DNA of 64,000 nucleotides, taken from contig CALUFC010000007.1 of NCBI GenBank assembly GCA_944319885.1, forward strand, positions 26,033 through 90,032. Reading direction: 5' to 3'. The position numbers and the translations under genes are program-made. The notes below the pieces were generated by a model that saw only the letters and a list, made by a program, of their open reading frames with translations, made no database searches and was not told the origin of the DNA. Numbering within the stretch: the stretch's first letter is position 1; every line of letters starts with the position of its first letter. Below, one piece after another: positions 1-8,190 of the stretch. The stretch is from an uncultured Coriobacteriaceae bacterium (lineage in GTDB: Bacteria; Actinomycetota; Coriobacteriia; Coriobacteriales; Coriobacteriaceae).

Positions 1-410
1 GGCGCGAGGGCGACCTGACCAAGCAGATTGTTGAGCGCATCAAGACCGCGCGCGACTTCGGCGACCTTTCGGAGAACTCCGAGTACGACGATGCCAAGGA
101 AGAGCAGGCTAAAAACGCTGCCCGCATCGCAGAGATCCAGGCTATCCTCGCCAACGCGAAGGATGCCGAGTCGCTCGACCACACGCTGACCGTCTCCATT
201 GGCTGCACCGTGTCGCTGGTCGATGGCGACGGCGCGGTGACCGATGTCACGCTCGTCGGTACCACCGAGACCAACTCGCTCGAGCACAAGATCTCCAACG
301 AGTCGCCTGTTGGCCGCGCCATCATCGGTCATGCCGAGGGCGAGACCGTCGAGGTTGTCACGCCGTCGGGCAAGTCGCGCATCTACACCATCGCCAAGAT
401 CACGCGCTAA
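1..410 (+). CDS. greA: Transcription elongation factor GreA (3' part)
   Basis: The 5' end lies outside the window; reading starts at base 3 and stops at TAA 408-410. GreA rescues backtracked RNA polymerase by stimulating cleavage of the nascent transcript. The visible part includes the coiled-coil tip, with the family-typical acidic stretch DFGDLSENSEYDDAKEEQ, then the C-terminal FKBP-like domain ending in VTPSGKSRIYTIAKI. A hairpin follows the stop and separates it from lysS, but greA next to lysS is a common bacterial arrangement. Confidence 0.95.
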   Translation, partial: REGDLTKQIVERIKTARDFGDLSENSEYDDAKEEQAKNAARIAEIQAILANAKDAESLDHTLTVSIGCTVSLVDGDGAVTDVTLVGTTETNSLEHKISNESPVGRAIIGHAEGETVEVVTPSGKSRIYTIAKITR

Positions 411-443
411 GTTTCGGTTCTCTGGCGCATCAACAAACCGCAT

Positions 444-485
444 GCTCCCCGGGACCGCACAGGCCTCTGGGGAGCTTTCTTGTTA
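444..485 (+). terminator. Rho-independent terminator after greA
   Basis: GCTCCCC (444-450) pairs with GGGGAGC (469-475) and is followed by a T-rich stretch (TTTCTTGTT). Confidence 0.65.
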
Positions 486-507
486 GAAACCCGTTCAAGG
501 AGCACAC

Positions 508-2517
508 ATGTCGACCAATCCCACCACCGATTCGCAGGCCGCTGCTGCGGATACCCTGAACGACGAGCGCGCGCATCGTCTCGCGAAGCGCGCGGCGCTC
601 ATGGATGCCGGTGCGAACCCGTATCCCGAGCATTCCGAGGTCACGCATCACATCGCTGGGCTCGATGCCGCCTATGCCGAGCTCGAGGCGGGTGTTGACA
701 CCACCGACGAGGTGAAGATTGCCGGTCGCGTGATGGCCAAGCGCGGGCAGGGCAAGATCGCCTTCATCGTGGTGCGCGATGCCACCGGCGAGATTCAGCT
801 GTTCTGCCGCATCAACGACATGAGCGAAGCGGATTGGGCGTTTATCGGCGAGGTCGACCTGGGCGACATCATCGGTGCGACCGGTGCGGTGGTGCGCACG
901 CGCCGCGGCCAGCTTTCGATTGCACCCTCGCAGCTCACGCTGCTCTCGAAGGCGGTGCGCCCGCTGCCCGAGAAGTTCCACGGCCTCTCGGACAAGGAGA
1001 CCCGTTATCGCCAGCGCTATGTCGACCTCATCATGAACGATGACGTGCGCTCCACCTTCGCTAAGCGCTCGCGCATCATCTCCGCCTTCCGTCGCTATAT
1101 GGAAGACAACGGCTACATGGAGGTCGAGACGCCCATTTTGCAGACCATCCAGGGCGGCGCCACGGCCAAGCCGTTCATCACGCATTTCAATGCGCTCAAC
1201 CAGGAGTGCTATCTGCGCATCGCCACCGAGCTGCATTTGAAGCGCCTGCTCGTGGGTGGTTATGAGCGCGTGTTCGAGATTGGCCGCATCTTCCGCAACG
1301 AGGGCATGGACCTCACGCACAATCCCGAGTTCACCACGATGGAGGCCTACCGCGCCTTCTCCGACCTCGACGGCATGAAGGAGCTCGCCGAGGGCGTCAT
1401 CAAGGCGGCGAACGCCGCGGTGAACGATACCGAGCAGCTCGAGTACCAGGGACAGGTGATCGATCTTTCCGGCACGTGGCCCTCGAAGCCCATGACGCAG
1501 GTGGTCTCGGATGCGCTCGGTGTCGCCGTCGATCTCGATACGCCGCTCGACGAGCTGCGTGCGCACGCCGCGAAGGCGGGCATTGAGGTCAAGGCCGAGT
1601 GGGGTGCCGGCAAGCTCATCGCCGAGCTGTACGACGAGATCGGCGAGCCCACGCTCGTGAACCCCACGTTTGTGACGGACTATCCGGTTGAGGTGTCGCC
1701 GCTCGCCAAGCGCCGCGCGGATGATCCGCGTCTCACGCATCGCTTTGAGCTCGTGATTGCCGGCCACGAGTATGCCAATGCGTTCTCCGAGCTCAACGAT
1801 CCGGTCGACCAGGCCGAGCGCTTCCAGCGCCAGATGGAGGAGAAGGCCGGCGGCGACGACGAGGCGATGGAGTACGACGAGGACTATGTGCGCGCGCTCG
1901 AGTACGGCATGCCGCCCGCCGGCGGTATCGGTATCGGCATGGATCGCGTGATCATGCTGCTCACCAACTCCGCCAACATTCGCGACGTGCTGCTGTTCCC
2001 GCATATGCGCCCCGAGAAGGGGAGCGCTTCCGGTGCTGCCGCTGCGCGCGCGAGCCAGGAGGCTGCGGCGAATGCAGAGCCCGGCGCCGCCCATGCGGTT
2101 GCCATCGCCGCCAACAAGGTGCCCACCATCGATCGCGATAAGGTTGTTGTCGAGCCGCTGTTCGAGGATTTTGTCGACTTCGAGACCTTCTCTCGCTCGG
2201 ATTTCCGCGCCGTTAAGGTGAAGGCATGCTCCGCTGTGCCCAAGAGCAAGAAGCTGCTGCAATTCACGCTCGACGACGGATCGGGCACCGACCGGATTAT
2301 TCTCTCTGGTATCCACGCATACTATGAGCCGGAGGACCTGGTGGGCAAGACACTGGTTGCCATCACGAATCTGCCGCCGCGCAAGATGATGGGCATCGAT
2401 TCTTGCGGCATGATCATCTCTGCGGTGCACGCCGAGGGCGAGGGCGACGGTGCCGCCGAGCGTCTGAATGTGCTGATTATCGACGACGCTATCCCGGCGG
2501 GCGCGAAGCTCTACTAA
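508..2517 (+). CDS. lysS: Lysyl-tRNA synthetase (class II) with C-terminal Trbp111-like tRNA-binding domain
   Basis: Charges tRNA-Lys with lysine in the cytoplasm. ATG 508 follows AAGGAG. Residues ~65-150 form the OB-fold anticodon-binding domain. The catalytic core shows motif 2 (FRNEGMDLTHNPEF, ~residue 262) and motif 3 (GIGIGMDRV, ~471). A usual bacterial LysRS is about 500 residues; this one has 669. After an Ala-rich linker (~505-545) residues ~550-669 (SRSDFRAVKV...LPPRKMMGIDSCGMI) form a second tRNA-binding domain of the Trbp111/MetRS-C/EMAPII type. Such a domain normally follows MetRS and raises general tRNA affinity. The fusion is seen directly; its effect on tRNA binding is inferred. 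Confidence 0.97.
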   Translation: MSTNPTTDSQAAAADTLNDERAHRLAKRAALMDAGANPYPEHSEVTHHIAGLDAAYAELEAGVDTTDEVKIAGRVMAKRGQGKIAFIVVRDATGEIQLFCRINDMSEADWAFIGEVDLGDIIGATGAVVRTRRGQLSIAPSQLTLLSKAVRPLPEKFHGLSDKETRYRQRYVDLIMNDDVRSTFAKRSRIISAFRRYMEDNGYMEVETPILQTIQGGATAKPFITHFNALNQECYLRIATELHLKRLLVGGYERVFEIGRIFRNEGMDLTHNPEFTTMEAYRAFSDLDGMKELAEGVIKAANAAVNDTEQLEYQGQVIDLSGTWPSKPMTQVVSDALGVAVDLDTPLDELRAHAAKAGIEVKAEWGAGKLIAELYDEIGEPTLVNPTFVTDYPVEVSPLAKRRADDPRLTHRFELVIAGHEYANAFSELNDPVDQAERFQRQMEEKAGGDDEAMEYDEDYVRALEYGMPPAGGIGIGMDRVIMLLTNSANIRDVLLFPHMRPEKGSASGAAAARASQEAAANAEPGAAHAVAIAANKVPTIDRDKVVVEPLFEDFVDFETFSRSDFRAVKVKACSAVPKSKKLLQFTLDDGSGTDRIILSGIHAYYEPEDLVGKTLVAITNLPPRKMMGIDSCGMIISAVHAEGEGDGAAERLNVLIIDDAIPAGAKLY

Positions 2518-2574
2518 AGATTCCTCGCGTTGCGCAAAGCGCGCCGGGCGATTGCGCTCTGCAGGCTGCTTATT

Positions 2575-2611
2575 GACTCCGGTCGGACCTTCTGGGCGTT
2601 CGATCGGAGTC
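2575..2611 (+). terminator. Hairpin after lysS, likely terminator
   Basis: An 11-bp stem with one G-T wobble, GACTCCGGTCG (2575-2585) against CGATCGGAGTC (2601-2611), then GATTTCTGTT. The rest of the 347-base gap up to the MFS gene holds only a TATAAT hexamer (2839-2844), a possible -10 site without a convincing -35. Confidence 0.55.
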
Positions 2612-2864
2612 GATTTCTGTTCCGTGTGCCATTTTTTCAGGCACGCAATGGATTGAGGCGAACTCAATGAGTAGCCCGTTCCGAACGACAGCGTTTGCAC
2701 AGGATATGCCGTTCGGATTTCGTCATCTACTTTGATGATCCCGGTATAACCATTGCGTGGCTGAAAAAACTCGCAGGGCGGGTGCGGGATCAAGCGCGTT
2801 TGGCGCGTTTGCGTGCGAATGAGGCGCTACCGTACGCCTATAATGTGCGACGGAGGCGATTTGT

Positions 2865-4109
2865 TTGTCTAAAACGATCGAAGCATCTTATCAGGGCGCT
2901 GTTCAGCGCTCCGGCATATCCACCTCGCAGCTTCATGTTGTCATGACACTGGGGTTTTGCGGCTTGGTGTCCGCTGCCGACAACTGGTTTGTCTCACCGG
3001 CGCTTCCCGCTATCGCGCACACGCTTGCGGTGGCGCCAACGGCCGCGGCGATTATCCTCACGGCGTATCTCCTTCCCTATGGTGCCCTGCAACCTGCGTG
3101 CGGACGCATCGGAGACGGTGTGGGCAGATTGCGATTGCTGCGGATCATCGTGTTGGGTCTCGCTGTGGGAACATTGCTGTGCGCCATCGCGCCGTGTCTC
3201 GGCATGCTCGTGGTGGCGCGCGTGATAACCGGCTGTTTCGCGGCGGGTATCATCTCGGTCTCTCAGGCGTTTGTGGGGGATGTCGTTGGTCCCAAGCAAC
3301 GTGCCGGTGCCGTGGGCATCCTTATGGGCATCACGTTCACTGGACAGGGGCTCTCAGCCGGATTGGGTGGCATCCTTACCGATCTTGTAGGCTGGCGTGC
3401 GGCGTTTGCCGTGTTCGGCGTGCTTGCATGTATCGCGTGGCTGGGGCTGTTTACCCTGCGCGAGCCAGCGCATGTACACAGTGAGCAGCAAGCGAATGTG
3501 CCCGCAGCCCGGAGGGAAAACCCTGTCTACGCCTTTTTAAGGGATGCTCTGCGCATCTTCTTTGGGCCGCGCCGCGCGGTCTTTTTGCTTGCCTGTGCTA
3601 CGGGGCTGCTTTACCTGGGGACCTACGGCCTCATGGGCACGTTCCTTTCGGAGGTGTGCGGGCTCACATCCACGCGGGCAGGGCTCGTCATGATGCTGTA
3701 CGGCGTTTGCTGTTTGGTGGGCGGCGCTGTTTCCGGAAGGCTGGGTGCCGGTCGCGGGCTGGTGCATGTAATCGGAATCGGCGAAGTGTCGGGTATTGTG
3801 TCGGCTGCCGCGCTGCTCGTTTCCGCGCTCTCGGCGAGCTGGGCTCCCGCGCTTGTCGCTGCTGCCGCGCTGGGTTTCGGCTACATTTTGGTGCAGCCCA
3901 CGCTGGTGACGCTCTCCATGGAGGCGGATCCAGCGCAGGCGGGGCTTTGCACCGGTCTCATTGGCTTCGCGGTGTTCGCTTGCGGCGGCGTGGGATCGAC
4001 GGCGGGAACATTTATCCTCGGTATCGGCGGCTATCCTGTGCTGTGGGCGGTTGCCGCAGCGGGGTTTGCCATGCAGCTTGTGGCGAGCCGTCGCACGCTG
4101 AGGGCCTAG
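2865..4109 (+). CDS. MFS family drug/metabolite transporter
   Basis: A 414-residue integral membrane protein with about 12 hydrophobic segments. The TTG start at 2865 is chosen because CGGAGG lies 8 nt upstream. MFS features include the N-half signature around PACGRIGDGVGRLRLLR (loop 2-3) and GWRAAFAVFGVLACIAWLGL in the fifth/sixth helix region, typical of 12-TM proton-antiporters of the DHA type. The substrate cannot be told from sequence. It stands alone between lysS and the converging carboxylase operon, with no regulator beside it. A TATAAT box lies 21 nt before the start. Confidence 0.85.
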   Translation: MSKTIEASYQGAVQRSGISTSQLHVVMTLGFCGLVSAADNWFVSPALPAIAHTLAVAPTAAAIILTAYLLPYGALQPACGRIGDGVGRLRLLRIIVLGLAVGTLLCAIAPCLGMLVVARVITGCFAAGIISVSQAFVGDVVGPKQRAGAVGILMGITFTGQGLSAGLGGILTDLVGWRAAFAVFGVLACIAWLGLFTLREPAHVHSEQQANVPAARRENPVYAFLRDALRIFFGPRRAVFLLACATGLLYLGTYGLMGTFLSEVCGLTSTRAGLVMMLYGVCCLVGGAVSGRLGAGRGLVHVIGIGEVSGIVSAAALLVSALSASWAPALVAAAALGFGYILVQPTLVTLSMEADPAQAGLCTGLIGFAVFACGGVGSTAGTFILGIGGYPVLWAVAAAGFAMQLVASRRTLRA

Positions 4110-4312
4110 GCATTTCAGGGCGCCGCTTTATGACCGCTGTGCGCCATCGCTACATCCAACGACGTGTGCTAGCTTGACTGTGTCAATGTCGAGCGCTTCG
4201 ACCTGCGTGATGCAGCAGTTGCTTACGCCTACGCGCCAGGGCGTCTCTTGATCGAGGCGAAAACGTGGCGTGTGGCCCCATGCGCAGAGGTGATGCAGTA
4301 AGAGAGCTTGCC

Positions 4313-4358
4313 CAAAAAAGGGCGCATCCTGCAGCCGCGAAGCAGCGAGGATGCGCCC
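4313..4358 (-). terminator. Terminator of the carboxylase operon
   Basis: On the minus strand an 11-bp perfect stem (AGGATGCGCCC at 4348-4358 with GGGCGCATCCT at 4320-4330) is followed by a run of T (the AAAAAA at 4314-4319 on the plus strand). Confidence 0.85.
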
Positions 4359-4388
4359 GTTGACGAGCCGGCACTAGTTTAGGCGGCC

Positions 4389-5744
4389 TTATGCCAAAAA
4401 CTGCGGCATGTGCGTGGGGATGAAGTCCGTGTACACGATGCCGGCGGCATAGTCGGGCTCACGAACCACGGCGCGATGGAACGGCAGCGTGGTCTTGATG
4501 CCCTCGATCTCGAACTCGTCGAGCGCACGCTTGGCGCGGGCGAGCGCCGCCTCGCGCGTGGGGCCCCACACGATGAGCTTCGCCACGAGCGAGTCGTAGG
4601 TTGGCGGGATGGTGTATCCCTCGTAGACGTGGGTGTCTACGCGCACGCCGGGGCCACCGGGAAGGCGCAGCTTCGTGATGGTGCCGGGGCACGGACGGAA
4701 GTTGTGCTCGGGATCCTCGGCATTGATGCGGAACTCGAAGGCGTGGCCGTCTGGCGTGTCGATGCCGCCGTCCGGAATGGTCATGGGCTCGCCGGAGGCG
4801 ATGCGCAGCTGCTCGCATACGAGGTCGGTGCGGGTGATCTCCTCCGTGACAGGATGCTCCACCTGGATACGGGTGTTCATCTCCATGAAGTAGAAGCTAC
4901 CGTCTTCATCGAGCAAAAACTCGATGGTGCCGGCATTGGTGTAGCCGGTGGCGCGCACGGCCTTGACGGCGGTCTCGCACATTTGGTGACGGAGCTCAGG
5001 GGTGAGCGCGGGGCTCGGGGCCTCCTCGCAGAGCTTCTGGTGGCGGCGCTGCACGGAGCAGTCGCGCTCGCACACGGCGGCAGCATGGCCAAAGTTGTCA
5101 GCCATGACCTGAACCTCTACGTGGCGCGGGCGGGTAATGAGTTTCTCGAGGTAGACCTCGTCGTTCGCGAAGGCAACGCGAGCTTCGGCGCGTGCGGCGT
5201 TGTACTCGTGCTCAAGGTCGGCCGGGGCGTGCACCTCGCGCATGCCCTTGCCGCCGCCGCCGGCGCTCGCCTTGATGAGGACGGGGTAGCCGACCTCCTC
5301 GGCAAACTTGGCAGCTTCTTCCACGGTCTCGACGGCGCCGTCGGAGCCGGGGACGGTGGGGACGCCGGCGGCCTTCATGGTCTGCTTGGCGTTGGATTTC
5401 TCGCCCATGCGGTCGATGACGTCCGGATCGGGGCCAATGAAGGTCAGGCCGTTCTCCATGCACTTGCGCGCGAATTCGGCGTTCTCGGAGAGGAAGCCGT
5501 AGCCGGGATGCACGGCCTCGCAGCCGCGGGAGACGGCGGCGCCCACGAGGCGCGCCATGTCGAGGTAGCTCTGAGCGGAGGGGGCGGGGCCGATGCAGAC
5601 GCGCTCGTCGGCCTCTTCGACGGCGGCGGTCATGCGGTCGGCGGTGGAGTAGGCAACGCACGCCGTGACGCCCAGGTCCTTGCAGGCGCGGACAACGCGG
5701 AGCGCGATCTCGCCACGGTTGGCGATAAGAATCTTCTTGAACAT
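4389..5744 (-). CDS. accC: Biotin carboxylase subunit
   Basis: ATP-dependent carboxylation of biotin on a carrier protein, the first half-reaction of acetyl-CoA or pyruvate carboxylases. The 451-residue length is normal for AccC. Visible: N-terminal KKILIANRGEIALRVVRAC, the ATP-grasp glycine loop KASAGGGGKGMREV (~residue 159), EVQVMAD, and the active-site stretch MEMNTRIQVEHPVTE. It starts 15 nt after the stop of the carboxyltransferase/BCCP fusion, so the two form one operon ending in the terminator at 4313-4358. Whether it serves pyruvate carboxylation, acetyl-CoA carboxylation or both is open; the fused carrier supports at least the neighbour. Confidence 0.95.
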   Translation of the reverse strand: MFKKILIANRGEIALRVVRACKDLGVTACVAYSTADRMTAAVEEADERVCIGPAPSAQSYLDMARLVGAAVSRGCEAVHPGYGFLSENAEFARKCMENGLTFIGPDPDVIDRMGEKSNAKQTMKAAGVPTVPGSDGAVETVEEAAKFAEEVGYPVLIKASAGGGGKGMREVHAPADLEHEYNAARAEARVAFANDEVYLEKLITRPRHVEVQVMADNFGHAAAVCERDCSVQRRHQKLCEEAPSPALTPELRHQMCETAVKAVRATGYTNAGTIEFLLDEDGSFYFMEMNTRIQVEHPVTEEITRTDLVCEQLRIASGEPMTIPDGGIDTPDGHAFEFRINAEDPEHNFRPCPGTITKLRLPGGPGVRVDTHVYEGYTIPPTYDSLVAKLIVWGPTREAALARAKRALDEFEIEGIKTTLPFHRAVVREPDYAAGIVYTDFIPTHMPQFLA

Positions 5745-5759
5745 GTGGCTCGCCTCGCC

Positions 5760-7676
5760 TTACGCCGTGGGCTCGATGTAGAACAGCGGCTGGCCGAACT
5801 CGACGGGCTCGGCGTTCTTGCCGCAGACCTCGCGTACGATGCCGTCTTCCTCGGCGGTGATCTCGTTCATGAGCTTCATCGCCTCGACGATGCAGAGCGT
5901 CTGGCCGACCTTGACCTCGTCGCCCACCTTGACGAACGGATCGGCGTCGGGCGCGGGCGCCTGATAGAAGGTGCCGACCATCGGGCTCTCGACGGCCTTC
6001 CAGGCGGCGGGGCGATCGGCGGCAGCGGCGGGCGCCGGTGCGGCGGTCTCGGCGGCGGGAGCTGCGGGCGCAGGCGCCGGGGCGGCGGGCTCGGCGGGCA
6101 CCGCGGGCGCGGCTGCCACGGGCGCGGCGCCAGCGGTCACGGCAATGGGCTTCTTGATGGCAACCTCGGTCGTGCCGTCCTTGATGGTGACCTCGGCCAC
6201 GGAGCTTCCGTCAAGCGCCTCGATGAGATCGCGAATCTGGCTGACGTTCATATCGGTATCCTCCTCGGAATCGGTGGTATCGGCAGGCGCGGATGCGCCG
6301 CCGTCCAAAGGCTGGGTGATGTCGCGCAGGGTCCCGGCAGCGCGCTTCTCGAGCAGCGCGCGGGCCTCGTTGGGGAAGAGCGCGTAGGAAAGCACGTCTT
6401 CCTCGGACGTGGCAAGGTCGCCAATTTCGGCAGCGGCCTCGTCGTAGGTCTGCAGGTGCACGTTCTTGGCTTCTTCCTGCAGCTTTGCCACGTCGACGTG
6501 GCCCAGGACCTTCTCGCGGATGCCCTCGTCGATGGGTGCGGGGGTCTTGCCGTAGAAGCCCATCAGGTACTCGCGCATCTCGGTGGAGACGATCTTCCAG
6601 CGCTCGCCGGTGAGCACGTTCATCACGGCTTGCGTGCCCACAATCTGGCTCATGGGCGTAACGAGCGGCGGATAGCCGACCTCTTTGCGCACGCGCGGAA
6701 TCTCAGCCACGATCTCGGGCAGACGATCGTGCATGTTCTGCAGGTCGAGCTGGCCCACAAGGTTCGACATCATGCCGCCGGGGATCTGATGCTTGTAGAT
6801 GCGCATGTGGGTAAGCGTGGTGATGCCGCGTTGGTGCTTGCCGGCCTTGCGGACGGCGTCCCAGTAATCGGCGATCTCGAAGAGCAGATCGAGGTCGAGG
6901 CCCGTGTCGAACGGCGACCCCTGGAAGGACGAGACAGTCATCTCAACCGCGGGTTGCGAGTTGCCGAACGCGAGCGGCGCGTGCGCGCAGTCCACGATCT
7001 CGGCGCCCTCCTCGGCACCGCGCAGATAGTTGGCGCTTGCCATGCCGCCGATGAAGTGGCAATGCATGTGCACGGGCAGGCCGATCTCGGTGCGCAGGGC
7101 ACTGACAAGCTGGGCAGCACGGTAGGGGACCAGAAGGCCCGCCATGTCCTTGATGCACAGCGAGTCGGCGCCCAGCTCGGCGAGCTGACGCGCGTAGCCA
7201 ATGTAGCTGTCGAGCGTATGGACGGGGCTGCGGGTGTATGAGATGGCCGGCTCGAAATGCGCGCCGACCTTTTTGATGGCCGCCGCGCAATCACGGATGT
7301 TATCGATGTCGTTCAGGGCGTCGAAGACACGGAAGACGTCGACGCCGTTGGCGTGGGCACGTTCGATGAACCGCTCCACCACATCCGTTGAATAGTGCTT
7401 GTAGCCAATGAGGTTCTGGCCGCGAACCAGCATGGCGAGCGGCGTGTTGGGGCAGCGCTCCTTGATGAGCCGCAAGCGCTCCCAGGGATCCTCGTCCAAG
7501 AAGCGCAGGCAGGTATCGAAGGTCGCACCTCCCCACGCCTCGATTGCCCAATAGCCTACTTCATCCATCTTTGGCAGGATGGGCAGCATCTCTGCGGTGG
7601 TCATGCGTGTCGCCCACAGCGACTGCTGACCATCGCGGATGGTGGTGTCCATAATGCGGAGACGATTTCCAGCCAT
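5760..7676 (-). CDS. Carboxyltransferase (OadA/PycB-like) fused to an AccB-like biotin carrier protein
   Basis: Start ATG 7676 has AAAGGAGG 8 nt upstream; an in-frame ATG 45 nt earlier lacks this site. Residues ~5-300 are an HMGL-like TIM barrel opening with MDTTIRDGQQSLWATRM; the expected carbamylatable lysine sits in CIKDMAG (~176). Residues ~320-450 resemble the conserved PYC/OadA region. From residue 476 (MNVSQIRDLIEAL) the sequence is that of AccB: an Ala/Pro-rich linker and a biotinyl domain with EAMKLM, biotinylated Lys ~601. The carrier therefore looks like the acetyl-CoA carboxylase type rather than the usual OadA tail. With accC it would make a two-gene biotin enzyme acting on pyruvate/oxaloacetate. 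Some barrel motifs differ from the family (HMHCHFIGG, FGNSQP), so the acceptor is uncertain. Confidence 0.9.
   Translation of the reverse strand: MAGNRLRIMDTTIRDGQQSLWATRMTTAEMLPILPKMDEVGYWAIEAWGGATFDTCLRFLDEDPWERLRLIKERCPNTPLAMLVRGQNLIGYKHYSTDVVERFIERAHANGVDVFRVFDALNDIDNIRDCAAAIKKVGAHFEPAISYTRSPVHTLDSYIGYARQLAELGADSLCIKDMAGLLVPYRAAQLVSALRTEIGLPVHMHCHFIGGMASANYLRGAEEGAEIVDCAHAPLAFGNSQPAVEMTVSSFQGSPFDTGLDLDLLFEIADYWDAVRKAGKHQRGITTLTHMRIYKHQIPGGMMSNLVGQLDLQNMHDRLPEIVAEIPRVRKEVGYPPLVTPMSQIVGTQAVMNVLTGERWKIVSTEMREYLMGFYGKTPAPIDEGIREKVLGHVDVAKLQEEAKNVHLQTYDEAAAEIGDLATSEEDVLSYALFPNEARALLEKRAAGTLRDITQPLDGGASAPADTTDSEEDTDMNVSQIRDLIEALDGSSVAEVTIKDGTTEVAIKKPIAVTAGAAPVAAAPAVPAEPAAPAPAPAAPAAETAAPAPAAAADRPAAWKAVESPMVGTFYQAPAPDADPFVKVGDEVKVGQTLCIVEAMKLMNEITAEEDGIVREVCGKNAEPVEFGQPLFYIEPTA
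6249..6266 (-). promoter_or_regulatory. Internal Shine-Dalgarno and ATG at the carboxyltransferase/BCCP junction
   Basis: On the minus strand GAGGAGG (6266-6260), an 8-nt spacer and ATG (6251-6249) fall exactly where the AccB-like part begins. Translation starting here would give a free ~163-residue biotin carrier protein in addition to the fusion. The site is seen; its use is inferred. Confidence 0.5.
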
Positions 7677-8009
7677 AAGCTCGGCCTCCTTTCTCATGTC
7701 TCGGAATGGATAGACAAACAAACAGCTGGCCCGTTGGATGGCCTATCCGAAGGGCCGGACGCCCGAGACATATGCGCTCGCCGGACCGCATAGCGCATCG
7801 CCGCCATTCTAGCCCCGTGTGCGACGGGTATTGCTACAAACTTGGTGTGCGTGCGATTTAATCCGACAACGGTAGGTTGGGCAGCGGTGGGCCGGGTATT
7901 GGTGCGGAGTCTTGCTGACACGCACGTGCTCACCCACAGGTCGCCGCAGTAACGGTCCTCACAATAGGAGCCAGCTCGCAGCGATGCCCCATTCACAGCA
8001 GGGTCCAAA

Positions 8010-8116
8010 ACTTGCCTGTGCAGTGAACATTTCTACTTTGTGCAGCAAAATGCTCTTTCAAGGCTTGAAACGAGCTTTTGCTGCACATAACCGCGTTGTA
8101 CGGTGCACAGACAAGT
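8010..8116. repeat. Nested palindromic repeat, copy A1
   Basis: Outer arms ACTTGCCTGTGCA (8010-8022) and TGCACAGACAAGT (8104-8116) match at 12 of 13 positions. Inside, 8040-8062 and 8064-8086 are nearly perfect inverted repeats (GTGCAGCAAAA... TTTTGCTGCAC) centred on TTTCAAGGCTTGAAA. A related copy lies at 9539-9648. This element and featureless sequence fill the gap 7677-8190. Confidence 0.75.
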
Positions 8117-8190
8117 ACGGAAGCGCTTGGCAGCGCGTAGGAACGCAGCGGCGCCAGAGCAATCGCCGCTGCGTTCTGCGTGCACGGCGG

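Noticed and set aside
430..2793. Long open frame antisense to lysS
   Set aside because: Shadow of a GC-rich coding region; low-complexity His/Arg/Leu composition, no ribosome-binding site, and lysS is certain.
4410..7241. 943-codon plus-strand frame antisense to the carboxylase operon
   Set aside because: Same reason; composition is Gly/Ala/His/Leu repeats without a fold, and the minus-strand genes are unambiguous.
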